A DNA stretch of 64,000 bases from Ligula intestinalis (lineage: Eukaryota > Platyhelminthes > Cestoda > Diphyllobothriidea > Diphyllobothriidae), in contig JAYGXS010000008.1 in assembly GCA_036362985.1 (NCBI GenBank), positions 5,770,772 through 5,834,771 on the forward strand, read 5' to 3'. Of this stretch, positions 22,260-34,655 are shown one piece after another. Within the stretch, counting starts at the first letter, position 1. Each line of letters starts with the position of its first letter. The notes under the pieces were generated by a model. It was not told the DNA's origin. It worked only from the letters and a program-made list of their open reading frames with translations, and did not search any database. The translations under genes and the position numbers were made by a program.

Positions 22260-23275
22260 GTATGTGGAGACAAAAGCTGAAACGGGCGTAGTTTTACTGC
22301 GTTACGCAGACGACAATGTCTGCATGTAGAACGACGGTGGAGAAGGACAAGAAATCCACCAAGCCGTTACTTTGACGAAAAAAATGAACACGTTTCAGGT
22401 GTTCCATGGTAAACTTAACTCGATTTTCTAAGATATACAATTCACGAGGGAAGAATTAAAGGATCTGCAGCTACCCTTCCTCGACGTACTCTCATGCGAA
22501 CTTCCAATGGTGAAATAGAAACGGCGGTCTACAGGAAGGTGATGAACAAAACGCAGCTTCTCAATTTTCACAGCAACAATCCGGTGGCTTAAAAACTGAG
22601 CTGCATGAGAACACCACACACCTCTTCAGTTTTCACGGAAACAAAACGTAGGCTTACAAACGAAACAACGTGAGGGCACTGTTCAAAAGAATCCAGATTT
22701 ATTGCAGTAATTCGGAAGAAAAAGCACTTAGGGTCAGATATCTCCGCGAACGGTTTATGTGGAGTGGCTACCCGAAGGCTTTTATGAGCCGATACCTACA
22801 TGCTCGCCTTCCGAGGACTCAGCCACAACCAATTCATACGATGTGGCATATGCTGCCATAAACCATGGGTGTGTCGGAAACTACCAAGCCCATTGATATG
22901 GCACTACGCGTCGGAATTTCACATCGTCCCAAAGCAAAAATGCGCAGCCGGGCCATGAAGATCAAGGACTGATGAAATCCCAGTGAGCGGTCAGATGAAG
23001 TGTATCGCATACCAGGCCGAAACTGCTCTAGAAATTACGTAGGACATACTGGACGCGTGCTTGGTTCGCGCGTACACAAATATAAGCCGGCTGTAAGATG
23101 GGGTGACGCATAATCGCAAGTGGCGGCTCACACCTTAGAGACGGGTCATGATTTCAACTTCGCAGCTGCGAGCATAATCGTCCACGCCGGCAACAATACA
23201 GGCCGAGAATTGGTCGGAGCCTGGGCCTCGGGTAAGATGTCAGTCAGTCCATTCATCGATCTGGCGCTGGCACCT
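22260..23275 (+). mobile_element. PLE-I fragment: RT motif C, linker and GIY-YIG tail, many frame breaks
   Basis: It opens with VVLLRYADDN near 22290 (an RYxDD box), then LQLPFLDVLSCE near 22465, FKRIQIYCSNSEEKALR near 22690, and a GIY-YIG tail ending AAHTLETGHDFNFAAASIIV near 23125-23185. It lies directly upstream of another PLE (23330). Confidence 0.7.
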
Positions 23276-23329
23276 TCAAACGGACGTGAATGGCGGTTGA
23301 CTAGCCCCTGCCCATACAAGTGTTGCTTG

Positions 23330-24040
23330 TTTTACGTTAACGCCTTTATCTCTGACAAAATCTTAACCACAATAAGAAGACGCTTACGTAACACTATTGA
23401 AAGAACCTAATTTGCTGCAGAGGTCACATTCTGTAACTCGACAAAGAACCTTCCGATTCCAATTGCGAAGGATGCCTTGCCATTGTACGTCACTTCAAAC
23501 TCTGTTTGTGAAGTACATAGGGCGAACACAAAGGCAGTTGGCAACCAGAGATAAGGAGCACTTGCCGAGTTGGCTTTTAAAACAAGAGAATATAAATCCT
23601 CGTTCTTCCATTACGGAACACCTATTGGATACGGGTCATTCTGTAGACCCTAAAACATCCTGTCGAGTACTTGTTCGGGCACGAACAACTCGTATCTTAC
23701 GCTAGCTGGAGGCAGCATACATAAGGCTTATGTAGACAGTTGAAGCATGTAGTGTAGCTAACTCTGCATTGGTAACATTGGCTCCCTGTTTACACATTTC
23801 CCCTCCCACATTTTTACCTCAGACGCCTTTCCCCGTTTTTTGCTGACCAAAGCGTTCAAAATTCTTATGTTATTGACCAGCCTCTTGCCCACTTCTTATG
23901 ACCTTGTGTTATATCGATTTTTTCTGTAGGAATTTAATTAGTGTTTTCTCTTATGTGATTTGCGTTACGCAATGAGCGGCAGCAACTAAAGAGCTCTCTC
24001 GAAATGCCATGGATCCATTAAATCTTGCTGTCTCCCGTCG
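23330..24040 (+). mobile_element. PLE-J: 3' part of a family-A Penelope-like element
   Basis: Coding pieces DKILTTIRRRLRNTIERT (near 23355) and VKYIGRTQRQLATRDKEHLP (near 23510) match element A closely, including ITEHLLDTGHSVDPKTSCRV. Two frame breaks separate them, and a stretch around the Cys-rich lead is lost. A 3' UTR follows and ends in the motif at 23986. Confidence 0.85.
23986..24023 (+). ncRNA. hammerhead-like motif (PLE-J 3' end), decayed
   Basis: CTAAAGA, an 8-nt hairpin segment and CGAAATG precede ATTAAATC. The segment has the same layout as the copies at 1721 and 24318, with two changes in the first box. Confidence 0.4.
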
Positions 24041-24084
24041 ACCGTTCACTCTTTTTCTGACTTACCACCTGGAGCATGTGGTGA

Positions 24085-24360
24085 ACTTAACCCTGCCGTA
24101 GTAGCACCGGCTCCCTGCTTACATACCCCTTTCCCACCTTTTTTGACTTAGACGTTTTTACAGCGTTTTTGCTGCCCACAATGTTTGAATTTCCTACTTT
24201 ATTAATTGCCTCTTGGCTAACTCAAGTGACCTTGATATTTTTGGATCGATTTTTCTGCATGAATTCAATTCTATAATTTCTTATTCGTTATTCTGCTTAT
24301 GCAGCGAGTGGAAGCGGCTGATGAGCACTCGCGAAATTTATGGTCCCATTAAATTCTGCC
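24085..24360 (+). repeat. second, tandem copy of the family-A PLE 3' UTR
   Basis: The stretch from CGGCTCCCTGCTTACATACC (near 24106) to ATTAAATTC resembles 23780-24023 along its whole length but is not identical. There is no coding sequence between the two. A partial tandem 3' end (pseudo-LTR) is a known PLE arrangement. Confidence 0.7.
24318..24356 (+). ncRNA. hammerhead-ribozyme-like motif with perfect core boxes
   Basis: CTGATGA is followed by GC-ACTC-GC and directly by GAAATTTATGG. Both conserved boxes of the hammerhead core (CUGAUGA and GAAA) are exact. Stem II would be only two G-C pairs. ATTAAA follows 12 nt later. Confidence 0.55.
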
Positions 24361-26311
24361 ACATACGCTGTCTTCAAATTTGTACCTAGGAAACGATGCT
24401 TCAAATTTCTTCTTCTTTACCTATACACACACTTTGGGTGCGAACCTGTGCCTCAATTCGTGTTTTATAAATGATTGAAATAACCTAGGACCACAAACCC
24501 TGGTAACGTATCCAAGACCGATCCTACACAAGCTAAATCTTGAGCTTTGTATGGGTAATACCGACATGACCTCAAATAGAGGGTACGGCGAGCGGGGCTT
24601 AAAGGCCTTACGACGTCAACCTTACTGTGGGGAGCGTGATGAACCAAAAACTCGGGATGCAAATGTCTTGTAAAAAGGTAATCAAGGCACGCAAATGGTA
24701 AAAAAACAGAGTAGAAAAAATAATAACAAAGCCGATGTGCTGGTTTATGTATTACGGCTGACGTCCTACTACTGAAATTAATTTGCTAGTGCGGTGCTTG
24801 CAATATGTTAGGTAATGCATTACAAGTGATCGCCTACAGCTATAAAAGAATTCACCGAACAATACCTACTGAAGGAAATATAGTAGTTAATTATGGAAAG
24901 TAAAACACTCTTGTGCGGTTCAATACCTTCAGCTTACCGCCACGTATGTATACTGAAATATACGTAGACGGGGACAACTGTATGAACTTTGTCAAAAGTT
25001 GTAAGTTGTTGATAGCTAGGACAAAGGTAATAGGTCAGGTAATGTAACGCGCAAACTACACCACGTTGTTATTTCAGTGTTCAGTCGATCGACGTAAAAA
25101 GATGTCCCGCTTCTCCACACTAGCGTTTAAATGTACAGACTGTCAGTTCAAGGTTAAACGATGGGTGTGTTCTTTCACGTGAGATGAAACGTTAATGTCA
25201 ATCAAATTTATATTTTTACTGGAAAGCAGACGTCCTAGTTTACGGAATGCCGTAGGTGACGTATGACACCAACGTAATCTCTAATTCCGAAAAATGATTA
25301 CTACTGAAGAGTTTTTAGACGGGTATGTGAACATGCTCCCTAGAAATCATGCGTACAATTTCTCTGATTGGAAAACTTGAAGAAGACGCTACTAACGCCA
25401 ATCATCGCTGAGGCTACGCTCAAACCGACCTTTGTTCGATTGCGCTAAGTAACGGCAATGTCCACAAAAATATGGCATACCAGGCGCGCGGACCACTGAT
25501 AACTGTCAGCCTTAGCGCCTAGTGATACTACAATCGCAATTCGGCTCACAGATGTACCAATCGCACCAGAGAGCCAACCAATTAGACCTCACGCAGATTC
25601 CAATATACGCACAACACACATTCTAACCCGCGCTCTCAAACATATACCTTCTACTGTGACCTACAATAAAACTGCCAAATTCTGGCAGCCGGCACTTTCT
25701 ACGGAATACCACCACACCCCGGATTCTGTTATCGAACGACACAGAACCTACTGTGAGCTTAGGTTGACAGGATATTTATGCGAGACGGCGCGCCCAGCGG
25801 CATCACACCAACTCATGCTCTTTTAATTTGCCAAGTCTTGCACGTCCTTGTCCTTTCTCACGCTGGCTGTCGAATAGCCGCGCTTACGCTCAAAGCCAGT
25901 CGATACTCCCGCTTTATTCGATTAGCTGCAGACGTCAGATCATGAATCACGCAGGCAAAGCTTCACAAGAAACAACTTCTCCGACACATCTGGTGTGTAG
26001 GCATAGCTGGCAACTGGCGCGTGAAACAGCCTTCGTACAGTTCAGTTCCCCGCAGTAAATTTGTTCCACTATACTCCGTCTTCCCTGACTTGTGAGTTGG
26101 AGAAGCTTCTGCTGTTGACACCAGCAACTTTCGACAGATTGTCGAAGATTACAAAACTTTTGCCCCGGAAAGGGCGGCGGATTTCAGAAAAATGAACGAC
26201 AGAGGTAAGCTTCAAACCCTCAAGCTGTTCTGACCCGATTTGAGCCTCACACGTCCGTGCCCGCGTCTCGTCAACTCGCGTTATTGTGCCGAACCATAGG
26301 CAGCCCCCTTT
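24361..26311. other. no supported feature
   Basis: Roughly 2 kb with only chance-length open frames. Confidence 0.4.
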
Positions 26312-27185
26312 ACTTACTTGTTTCGGTTGCGATCATGACTGATCGAACCGGCCTCCATGATGTCCTATACGATGCTTCTCCACACGCGACGATCCATGGC
26401 AAAAGACCTAGACAGTTCGAGCCACTCTTCGCAAGCACCGGAGACCGAAGTTCCAAGAACCACTTCCATGTCCTGAGTAATTGAGTTGAGTCAGGTTTTG
26501 AGCTTGCCCCCACTTCGAAGTTTCCAATAAGGAAACGGTGTCGGGTTGAGGTGAACGGAGCACCTGTCCAAACCACCTCAGTCATCTATCTTGGATTGCC
26601 TATGATATCTTTGCGATGTTGCAGCGAGTGTGGACTGTCTTACTTGAAAAAGATGGTCCTATAGCAGTAGTGGTCAAAGACTTCAAGCTTCCGTTCATCT
26701 TTCACGCACATAGTCCAGCATTTTCATCCACATAGAAGAACAAATTGTACCGATGCACGGTACGTGGGGAACTTTGTGGGGATAGAAATATCGCGTCGGG
26801 TCCATAGACACTTTCGAAGGCCGGAGAAAACTCGTCGTGCAACGTCAATTCGGCAGACACTGTCATCTTTACTCTGTCTATTCGGCAGCCAACTCACTCC
26901 GAGGTATTTGAAGCTGTCTGCTTCTTCAAGTCAACAGCCACCAATATCGAGAGGCGCCCTCTCTTGGGTAGGAATGCAGCATGAAAACACTTTGGTTTTC
27001 CTAGCGCTTATGGACAAACCGACCGATTTTGCGGCCTTGTTCACACGTGACACCACAGACTGTAGAGCGCCAAACCTTGAAGCTAGTAAAGCGCTCCCCT
27101 TCCGATGCTTTTGCCAGAAGTAGACTATAAATACGAGGTTGCGACACCGGGAAAAGGCTGAGTACATAGCCCGCACCACTTAAGG
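26312..27185 (-). mobile_element. RTE LINE, 5'-truncated copy
   Basis: On the minus strand, coding pieces SKVWRSTVCGV / FGALQSVVSRVNKAAKSVGL and FSCCIPTQERAPLDIGG match the RT region of the near full-length RTE at 35950-36090. Further pieces include CLWTRRDISIPTKFPTYRAS near 26810-26760. The 3' end at 26312 (CATGATCGCAACCGAAACAA then GTAAGTAAAG) matches the 36760-36789 end. The RT upstream half is absent, as expected of 5' truncation. An (AAG)n run at 27199-27216 marks the upstream edge. Confidence 0.8.
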
Positions 27186-30100
27186 CCTGAAAAACATAGA
27201 AGAAGAAGAAGAAGCATAATGACCTCATCACTAATAAAAAGTGTATTTGAATTGGCTGATTGGCAAAGAAAACTAAGAAGCCAAGGTGGGGGCGCTAGTG
27301 CGAGAAGCCGTAAACGAACAAGCAAGGAAGGAGGGGGGAGGGCGGGCGGGCGGGCGGTGCTAAAAGCAAGACCGAGCAATGGCCCCTAAAAGTGCTAGTT
27401 TGCTGGCCTCACGAACAGGAGGAGGACTTGGAACGAGAGGGCCAAAACCGGGAACTGTCTCCCCCCGGGAGTAGGCCGGGATGACGGCCTTGGAGACTGG
27501 GTGTGTACACTGAGCCGGGGAATAGAAGAGACTAGTAGGCGGTAAGGAAGTACTTGGGCCAGTCGTAAGCCAAGTTTCGCCTCTGTAGCCAGGGGTCAAA
27601 CATCATTCGAAAGAGGCTGTCGCGTGAGGGGTCATAGCCAGGAGCGTACTTTAATCGGGGATCCTTTGAAAACAAAAAGAAGCAGTGAAATAGATATGAA
27701 AACCAAGGCAGGAGAAGCGTTGCTAGCGCGTTTAAACTTATCAATTAACTGATTATTAACAGTGGGGAAAGAGGGGGGAGACTAGAACGGCAGTATCTAA
27801 TTAGCTTGTTAGAAATAGTTAATCAGAAAAGTTGACCATATATTCAGTTGATTACTGATGATAACACGTTGGATAAATGCCTTCTCGCGCAATAAGGAAT
27901 TAGTGAAAAAAGGTGACAGTCTGGCAGTTAAAATCGAGATAACGAAACTAAAATTGTTACTTAGGCGGAACATAGGATATCTGAAAATGCACAAAAACCA
28001 CTATCACATCAATCAAGTTTACTCTCTATATTCAGGCACGCACACTAAAAATGAATATTTAAAATTAGTAAATCGTGATTTTATCATTAATAAACATTTC
28101 GTCAGTAAAATAGTTAGTAAATATTTCGGATAGGCACAGCAGGTAAAATTTGTGAATACTGAACCACGCATATGCGGGACTCAACTGTGTTAATAGCCAT
28201 CTGGAGACCAGGAACATGCTGTTATCGTGTTTAGAAGAGATGGGTTGCAAACCCAACTGCACTGTTCTTGCTGACCCGCTGCAAAACCTTGGCCTTGAGT
28301 AGGTAAAAACAGTTCACCATGCACTCGAGAAAAGCTCAAAGCTCAGATGAGGACGAGGCGAAGCGTAAGCAATATCAGTAATTTTCTTTACTTGCCACGA
28401 ATCTGTCAGCGACAACTCTGAAGTCACTGTACCGCCTACTTGAAAAAAGATCCATCGCTGGACCTGGTCAGAGGACGAACAAAATGCCTTTTAAGTGGTT
28501 CTCTGAGTGGCCCCGGGTTCCTCATCCACCCTAAATGTTATAGTCCAAAGACAAAAACGCATATGGAGGTGCGATGTTTCCCCGTACGTTGTGATAATGT
28601 CTTCTGGTACACAATGCATGTTCGTGCAAAGACGAATAATTTTTAAAAAAACGGTCACAGGGAACTCATCTGACTTAATTTCCCGAGATAATTAGCGGAA
28701 GATTTAGTAGACAAGCCAGTCAGGAGCCTGATGGGTAGCTACGTTTTGCAAGATGAAGCCTCTAAAGTACTTTGACAGTTTTTTTTTCAGTTACACGCAC
28801 TACCCTCCTTTGTTGTTGTTTATCAACTATCAAACTATGTTTATTCAAGTCCGGTTGTATAAAGCCAAATCAGACACACCGTTCGAGGCATCTTGAACGC
28901 GGTGCATTTTAGTTGTTAGTTAAAAGCCCTCCTGCGGGTCCTATTATTTTCACATAGAGTATGGTTCAAGTTATTTTATCAACAAAAAAAGAGATTAAAA
29001 CTTTGGGCGCCTACCAACTTCAAATTATATTCAATCAATGTTCTTCTCTGTTAACACCAACTGGTTCTGGACCATAACTACAGATTAGTGCTAGTTTCCT
29101 AGCAGAGGAAGTATGCAAAAGTTATTATCACCCATTTGGAGGTAGATTTTTTGTTCCTATACATGTGAGGTAAAGTGCGGCGTGAGTAAGCATGCAATTT
29201 CCAGCGAATTACAAATTGCTTCTTCTGCAAAAAGTCAGATTTTTCATGCTGTGTAATTTTATGTTGAGGAAAGCGGTACGCAATTCACCAGGCATTTTTT
29301 GTTCCAACAACCCCTACCTTCGAGGCATGTGCAAATATTTTACAAGTAGCTACAAAAAGATCCACTTCTAAGTAGTCAATTAAATGTTGGTGCTTATGCC
29401 AAGACGTTTTTGGTGCATAGAATCGGCTAATGCATAAGTTAGGACGAGAAACGGAACTGAAAGAACCGGTAGAGAAAATTCGCAATGGCCATTTGTGTAG
29501 CATTAATTTATATTCGCCCAAAAGTAGGTTAAGATAACGAAAATGGTTTAAATATAAAAATAAGTGGTGACTTTGTCGTCTGTGGGAGAAAAAATAAATA
29601 ACCGCGAGGCAGGTGCATATGTGGGTGACATTTCCTATTTACTTTGTTAGCTGTTCTTTGAAAAACGATGAAGGACATATGAATAGATCCTCTAAATAAC
29701 CTACGAAATCAAGTTTGAGGGCGATTTTACATCACAAAGGTGTTTTTTATTGTGAATACTCATCTTTTCTGAGCGATGAGCTTTTAGCTTTAGGAGCAGA
29801 TTAATATGATCCATACTATCATCGTTATAAGGACCACGTCGGGCAACTTTTTTACAAAGATAAAGACTGCTCTACTTTGTATTGGTTACTAAACAGAAAA
29901 CGCAGAAGGAATATTTTTAAGAACACTTAAAACCACAAAGCACTCATTGGTATTTTAAGTGCGCAATGAAAATCAGCATCACCAGAAAGCATGGAGTACA
30001 CAGAAAACGACATGCTCGCGATCGCATTCGCATTCAAACCTTCTCAGTCCTTGACTGACCTCTCAACATGTGACCTTGTGAAAACTGTTACTATACCGAA

Positions 30101-30574
30101 ATCACTACCTGTACAAACAATAGGCAACCTGTTCGCCCTGGTAAAGACGAAAAAATAACCCCCAGAACTGTCTTAACACTTTTCTGGAAAACATGCTCAT
30201 CCGGCTTCTGAGCGGCTGTCATACTACAATGCACAGCACACTTTATGTGCTGGTGTGCTTAGCATTTTTTTAGTAAAACTTATATAAAGCAAATTTGCGC
30301 ATTGACACGAATTTTTGCGTTTCCAACTTTCCGCTTATCCAAAGAAAATTGTGATTTGAACCAAAGTAATGCCGATGCTAATATTCCTTTTGTGCTTTCA
30401 TTTAACCATGGTTGGCTCGTATGATATAGCCCTGTTCCCTTCAATTGGGCCGAGTTCCAAAGTAATAATTTTTTTGAATTTACTAATCAGCAAATTGATT
30501 CAATTGCTGTAAGTAGGAAGACTATCTGCAGTGTCCGGGAGGCTGATTACATTACGAGCGTGCGTACTTGTACT
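27186..30574. other. no supported gene
   Basis: About 3.4 kb. A GGGCGGGCGGGCGGGCGG-like run near 27340-27358 is G-rich. The frame at 27858-28133 is AT-driven and has no known family. Confidence 0.4.
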
Positions 30575-30905
30575 TGCTCCGATTAGCTCCTGTTGTTAGA
30601 TGAATCGGCTTCACGGATAGCGGCGGTCAGAGGCGAGCTCTTCACAGATGTTAACCCATCGTTTGTTCCAATGTCGCAAGCCGTAAACGATTACGAGGCC
30701 CATCCGCTCAACGTCCGACTTGACGGTGCTGAGCCATGTCTTCAGTTGACCGCCTTATCGGTATCTCCAGTTTGCACTACGACAGGGGTTCACGACCAAT
30801 CTGCAGAGGTCCGTCGACGGTTTGCGCAGGAAATGGCCAAACCATTGCAATCAGTGATGCTGGATGTACGATGCTATACTTGGTAGTTTGAAACATCTGC
30901 GGTAT
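30575..30905 (-). mobile_element. RTE LINE 3' fragment (second subfamily)
   Basis: On the minus strand, LQWFGHFLRKPSTDLCR, then GQLKTWLSTVKSDVERMGL and YGLRHWNKRWVNICEELASD match the WFGHVxRRPP, GQLKTWLDTVRxDME and GLRRWRRDWVELSRSAA segments near the C-terminus of the RTE at 36480-36700. It ends in an ACAAGTAC-type tail near 30575. A 97-codon plus-strand frame here is its antisense shadow. Confidence 0.75.
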
Positions 30906-31609
30906 AGCTCAACAGTGGACATTTGATCCTGCCAGACGAATCTTAAGAGGTGTCGAAGACGGTGCGTCACTTACAATTACCTTTCATTGCGTCCGAAAAC
31001 AAATTCCAGAAGTGATTCCCGCAGTGGAACTAACGCGTACTTAGACATTATAAATCCAAAAGCGATATCCTCTCAGCGGTAACGCATGACACGGCAAGAG
31101 TCAAAGTGATAGGCAGGTACAAGGACACGGTCACTCAGACGCCAAATCCCATGAAAAATATGTCTAAGTCCGTTGAAAAGCAACGAAAAAAAACATCTTA
31201 TGCAGATAGCACAAAAAGCCACAACTACTCTACGTGTCTAGCTTGTACACATCAAGGAACGAGGTTGCTATTTCGGTAGATAACTAGGTTTACAAAATCA
31301 CGTTTCGCAGTTATGATGTAGTCTATTGTAACCAAACGGGGAAATATACCTCCGCCCGTAAAAAATGGGCATTGCCGAGGGGATGAGTAGAGTAGCTCGT
31401 TCTGGATAATCAAATACACAACAGAAAAAACGTTGCACATGAAAAACCTCGCATCGGCTTGATCGGCCACTTGCGAAACCAGTGCACTGTGACCAATGGA
31501 CTACTAGTCCGACACAGACACTCGTATTTACTGCCCGCGCACATTCACCAACCACAATCACATCTACGAAAGCAGAGATTACCACAATAACGGCACGCCA
31601 AAAACACCC

Positions 31610-31845
31610 TGTATACCCGCCGGCTCGACCCATCCATACCCGACTGCGGCGTCTCGCCGCATGACGTCCGTCATCTCTTCGCCTGCAGTTCCCGGACAGG
31701 CACACAACTCGCCCCCGTGAACCTTTGGCTTAAGCCGGATGAATTCGCGGCTTTGTCCATGTCCAAACGGCACCCAGTTTGGACTCCGGCGGGACCCCTG
31801 ATCCAACAAGGGCTACCAACCTACCATAATATTAGACCCGAGTCG
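31610..31845 (+). mobile_element. jockey/CR1-like LINE 3' fragment with Cys-His knuckle
   Basis: In shifted frames this encodes PDCGVSPHDVRHLFAC, then LAPVNLWLKPDEFAAL and GGTPDPTRATN-like 3' sequence. It matches the C-terminus of the LINE at 61180-61050 (CPNCGVSPHNCRHQFAC, LTPVDLWLKPVEVAAF). It is flanked by unrecognised sequence. Confidence 0.75.
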
Positions 31846-32256
31846 CTGCGGTTTTATGTGAAAAATACTAGTAATCGTGCGCGGACCAAGACGGGTGCGG
31901 TACACGAAGACAGGTCACGGCGACCGATTCCGTCTCCGGTCATCCTGACTCACCGGTTCGTGGAGGAGAGAGTAAGGCAGATGTGGCGCAATCGTTATTC
32001 CTATGAACTAATTTAAGCGCAAGTCACCATCTTGAGCCCACCATGCTGTGGAGTACATCGCAGTTAGTTATGATTGAAGCAATATAAACTTGAAAGGTGT
32101 GACTCCATAAAAAGGTTGATAAATGAATGTGGTGTCAGTTTTCTCTTAGGTAAACAGTCATTCATAAGTGTTATCGACGGGATAAATGCCAGCCAGGCAA
32201 TTTTTTGCTTGCAAATGAAATGGTCTGTGTGCCACTTCACAGGTTCGGGTTAGGCT
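31846..32256. other. no supported feature; downstream flank of NDUFA10
   Basis: This is the 3' flank of the minus-strand complex I gene and may hold its 3' UTR. No clear AATAAA-plus-U-rich pattern is assigned. Confidence 0.3.
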
Positions 32257-32472
32257 TTACATGACCCTGCTCGAGGAATCTTTTCTAGAAACAAGCGTCT
32301 GTTGTATGACTTCGGATTTCGGAGGGGGAGCAAGTTTCGGGTTCAAAAAATTAAAATGCGCCAGGTCATGGTTAACATCAGGATACTTTATCTGACCAGG
32401 ACGAGTCACCTCTGGAGAGAATGAGCCCATAAGTAGTTGTTGGTGCCACAAATGAAAATAGATCAGGTGAAC
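32257..32472 (-). CDS. NDUFA10: NDUFA10 exon 7 (probable last exon)
   Basis: The acceptor CTTAAG precedes GTTCACCTGATC. The frame is open for 71 codons to a TAA, with HLWHQQLLMGSFSPEVTRPG and FNFLNPKLAPPPKSE. Phase 0 agrees with the end of exon 6. The C-terminus of this subunit is poorly conserved, so the call rests on phase, spacing and the open frame. Confidence 0.5.
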   Translation of the reverse strand, partial: VHLIYFHLWHQQLLMGSFSPEVTRPGQIKYPDVNHDLAHFNFLNPKLAPPPKSEVIQQTLVSRKDSSSRVM

Positions 32473-32784
32473 CTTAAGTCTCAGAGCACGCAGATGTTTA
32501 TGACTGTTCACGCGTTCTGAGGGGTCAAACACAAAGTATAAAATCAACAAAGAGTAGGTTCTCAAGACGTGAAGTCATATGTAAGCATTGCTTTGAGTAT
32601 TTTGTCAAGGATCATAAAGTTAAAAAACATACCACTACTTTTTAGGATGCACAAACGCATTACTCCTAAGATGTAATTCCTTAACACAGGCAAGTATGAA
32701 CCGTTAAGGGAATATTATATGTACCTATAACTGGAAGGACTCGACGATTTCACGAGGTACATAGTGATTAATTTTTGAACTCAC

Positions 32785-32905
32785 CCGTTTGTAAACATAG
32801 TACTGGAGTTCTTTCAAATCGAAGCTGTACATTCCTTCTTTCATATCCAATGGCAATGGGAATTTTTTGAAAACAGTGGAGAATTTCAGTGTGGCCGATG
32901 AGAAT
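32785..32905 (-). CDS. NDUFA10: NDUFA10 exon 6 (probable)
   Basis: This 121-nt exon has acceptor TTTTAAAAG and donor CGG/GTGAGT. It completes the codon left by exon 5 (AA+A) and stays open: FSTVFKKFPLPLDMKEGMYS then ELQYYVYKR. The phase fits on both sides. Confidence 0.6.
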
Positions 32906-33076
32906 CTTTTAAAAACAAAAAATAAAAATAATTAACGGCGGAACGAATAAAAAGATTCTTTTGAATGCCCGGTTGTATATGCACACAGCACTGAAGTAGA
33001 AACGTCAGTAAGCTGTCTCATCAAGCTCCATTGATAACTAATAAAAATTACGTAAAAATGATTAAACAGAACTTAC

Positions 33077-33198
33077 TTTTGGCGATTTAGAGAGGCTGAC
33101 CGCTCGTTAAACAGGCCGTTTCTCCAATCTAGAAGCATGTAATCGTCACGAATAAGTCTAACGCCCTCCAAGTCAAAATCCGTGAGCTTTTCCGCAAG
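33077..33198 (-). CDS. NDUFA10: NDUFA10 exon 5
   Basis: This 122-nt exon has acceptor CTTACTAG and donor AA/GTAAGT. It encodes LAEKLTDFDLEGVRLIRDDY and MLLDWRNGLFNERSA, which lines up with the VVEDIEYLKFDKGPWLKQ region of the human subunit. It starts in phase 0 after exon 4, although a 3.5-kb RTE lies between them. Confidence 0.75.
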
Positions 33199-33278
33199 CT
33201 AGTAAGAGGAGAAATAACACCAAAAATTAAAAGAGGTTCTCGAGGCAAGGTGAAGCTTCAATAAAGAGCGAAAATTAC
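33199..33278 (-). other. NDUFA10 intron 4, exon 5 side
   Basis: A short intron remnant between the exon 5 acceptor and the RTE insertion site. Confidence 0.6.
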
Positions 33279-33827
33279 TAAGTTGAAGGCGGGTTACCCG
33301 GGAAAGGAGGGTTACCCGTTAGCCAAGCTGCAGGCTACCTGGCGCTTCCACGGGTGGTGGATAGTGGCGCGGCCTTCAGTGAAGGTAAGTTGCGAAATAA
33401 GCAGGCTCCCGGGTCTGGCGTATAAGCAGTCGCGGACGCAGCAGCAACAGTGTTACCAGGGCGCGGTGGGCTGAGGTCTGGCGCACCGACTACCTTATAA
33501 AATGCCGCAAGGCCCAATGACATGGCGAGCGTGAACCGCCATTAAATAGGTTTGCTTCCCACCAAGACCACTGCCTTGTGGTAAGGTTCTTGAGCCAAAG
33601 TGCTAGAGGAGACAACCTCGAACAAAGAATCCGAGCGGCCGTTGGGGACCCGCCTGTATTCTAAATTCCCAAGAAACTTTATTATGTTTCCTTACCTTAC
33701 TACGACCACTGCTACGGCGTCCGCGGGAACCGACGCGCTCCGCAACCCTTGTCCGGTGGTGCGGGCGAATAATGTTCAAGCTGGACTGCTAAACGAAAAA
33801 CGGACTCTTGGTATTGGATGATGGAAT

Positions 33828-34655
33828 GTGCGAACATTTCTGGAGCCTGGTACTCAAAGTCTGACAGCGCACAGTCTCCATGAATATCACGTGAATGTTT
33901 GTTGCTTGTCAGAGGTCCAACTCCCCAACTCAGGCGCCCGAGAAATCAAAATCACGGGGGTCGATTCTCATTTAACCTTGTATCACAGCGGTCCGAGTGA
34001 CTCATCTGGTAGACACGGTGTGGCTGTTGCCCTCTCGGAAGAAGCTAACCGTGCACTACTAGCATGGGAACCAGTCAACGACCGAATGGCCCATGTTCGA
34101 CTAAAAGGGCATTTTACGAACATCTCGGTCGTATCTGTGTACGCACCTACGTCGGCGGCTGAACAGCAAGAGAAAGATAATTTCTACTCGCAGCTGCAGG
34201 AGCTAGCCGAACGAATCCCTTGCCGAGATCTGCTAATTGTTGCCGGGGACTGGAATGGCCGGACTGGGCCCGGTGACCCGACAAACAGCCACCTTCTTGG
34301 TCGTTTTGGGCTTGGCTCTCGAACGGACAATGGTGAGAGGATGCTACAGTTTGCCGAACAGAACCGACTGTTTGTTACCAACACATGCTTTCAGCATCGT
34401 CACAAACATCTACTGACTTGGTATTCGAACGATGGCCGTACCGCCAGTCAGATCGATTACATTCTAGTTGGTTCACGGTTTCGCAGCTGGGTCTACGATA
34501 GCAGGTCAATACGAGGTGCCGAAACTGGTAACGTCCACGGGTCTGACCATGTTCTCGTTCGCACGCGCCTGAAGGTTCACCTCTCATCTGTGCCCAAACT
34601 GCCACGTGCGAGACGCCTTGAAGTCGCAAAGTTCCGGCAAACCAACACTACCTAG
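33828..34655 (+). pseudogene. RTE endonuclease domain
   Basis: The frame carries the exonuclease-endonuclease-phosphatase fold used to nick target DNA. It starts WNVRTFLEPGT (the usual N of the WNVRTL motif is present at 33824), then NVCCLSEVQLP (the catalytic Glu), VSVYAPT, LIVAGDWNGRTG (GDxN), NGERMLQFAEQNRL, QIDYILV and GSDHVLV (SDH). The residues expected for catalysis are all present. Similarity runs upstream of the first ATG, so the natural start is further 5'. It ends at a TAG (34653) where a Gln codon is expected. Confidence 0.85.

Noticed and set aside
27125..27379. Leu-rich frame that looks like a membrane protein
   Set aside because: It arises from AAG and GC-rich repeats next to an RTE end and has no start context or homologue that I know.
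30593..30886. 97-codon plus-strand frame
   Set aside because: The opposite strand encodes an RTE C-terminus with clear WFGH and GQLKTWL segments. The plus frame is its shadow.
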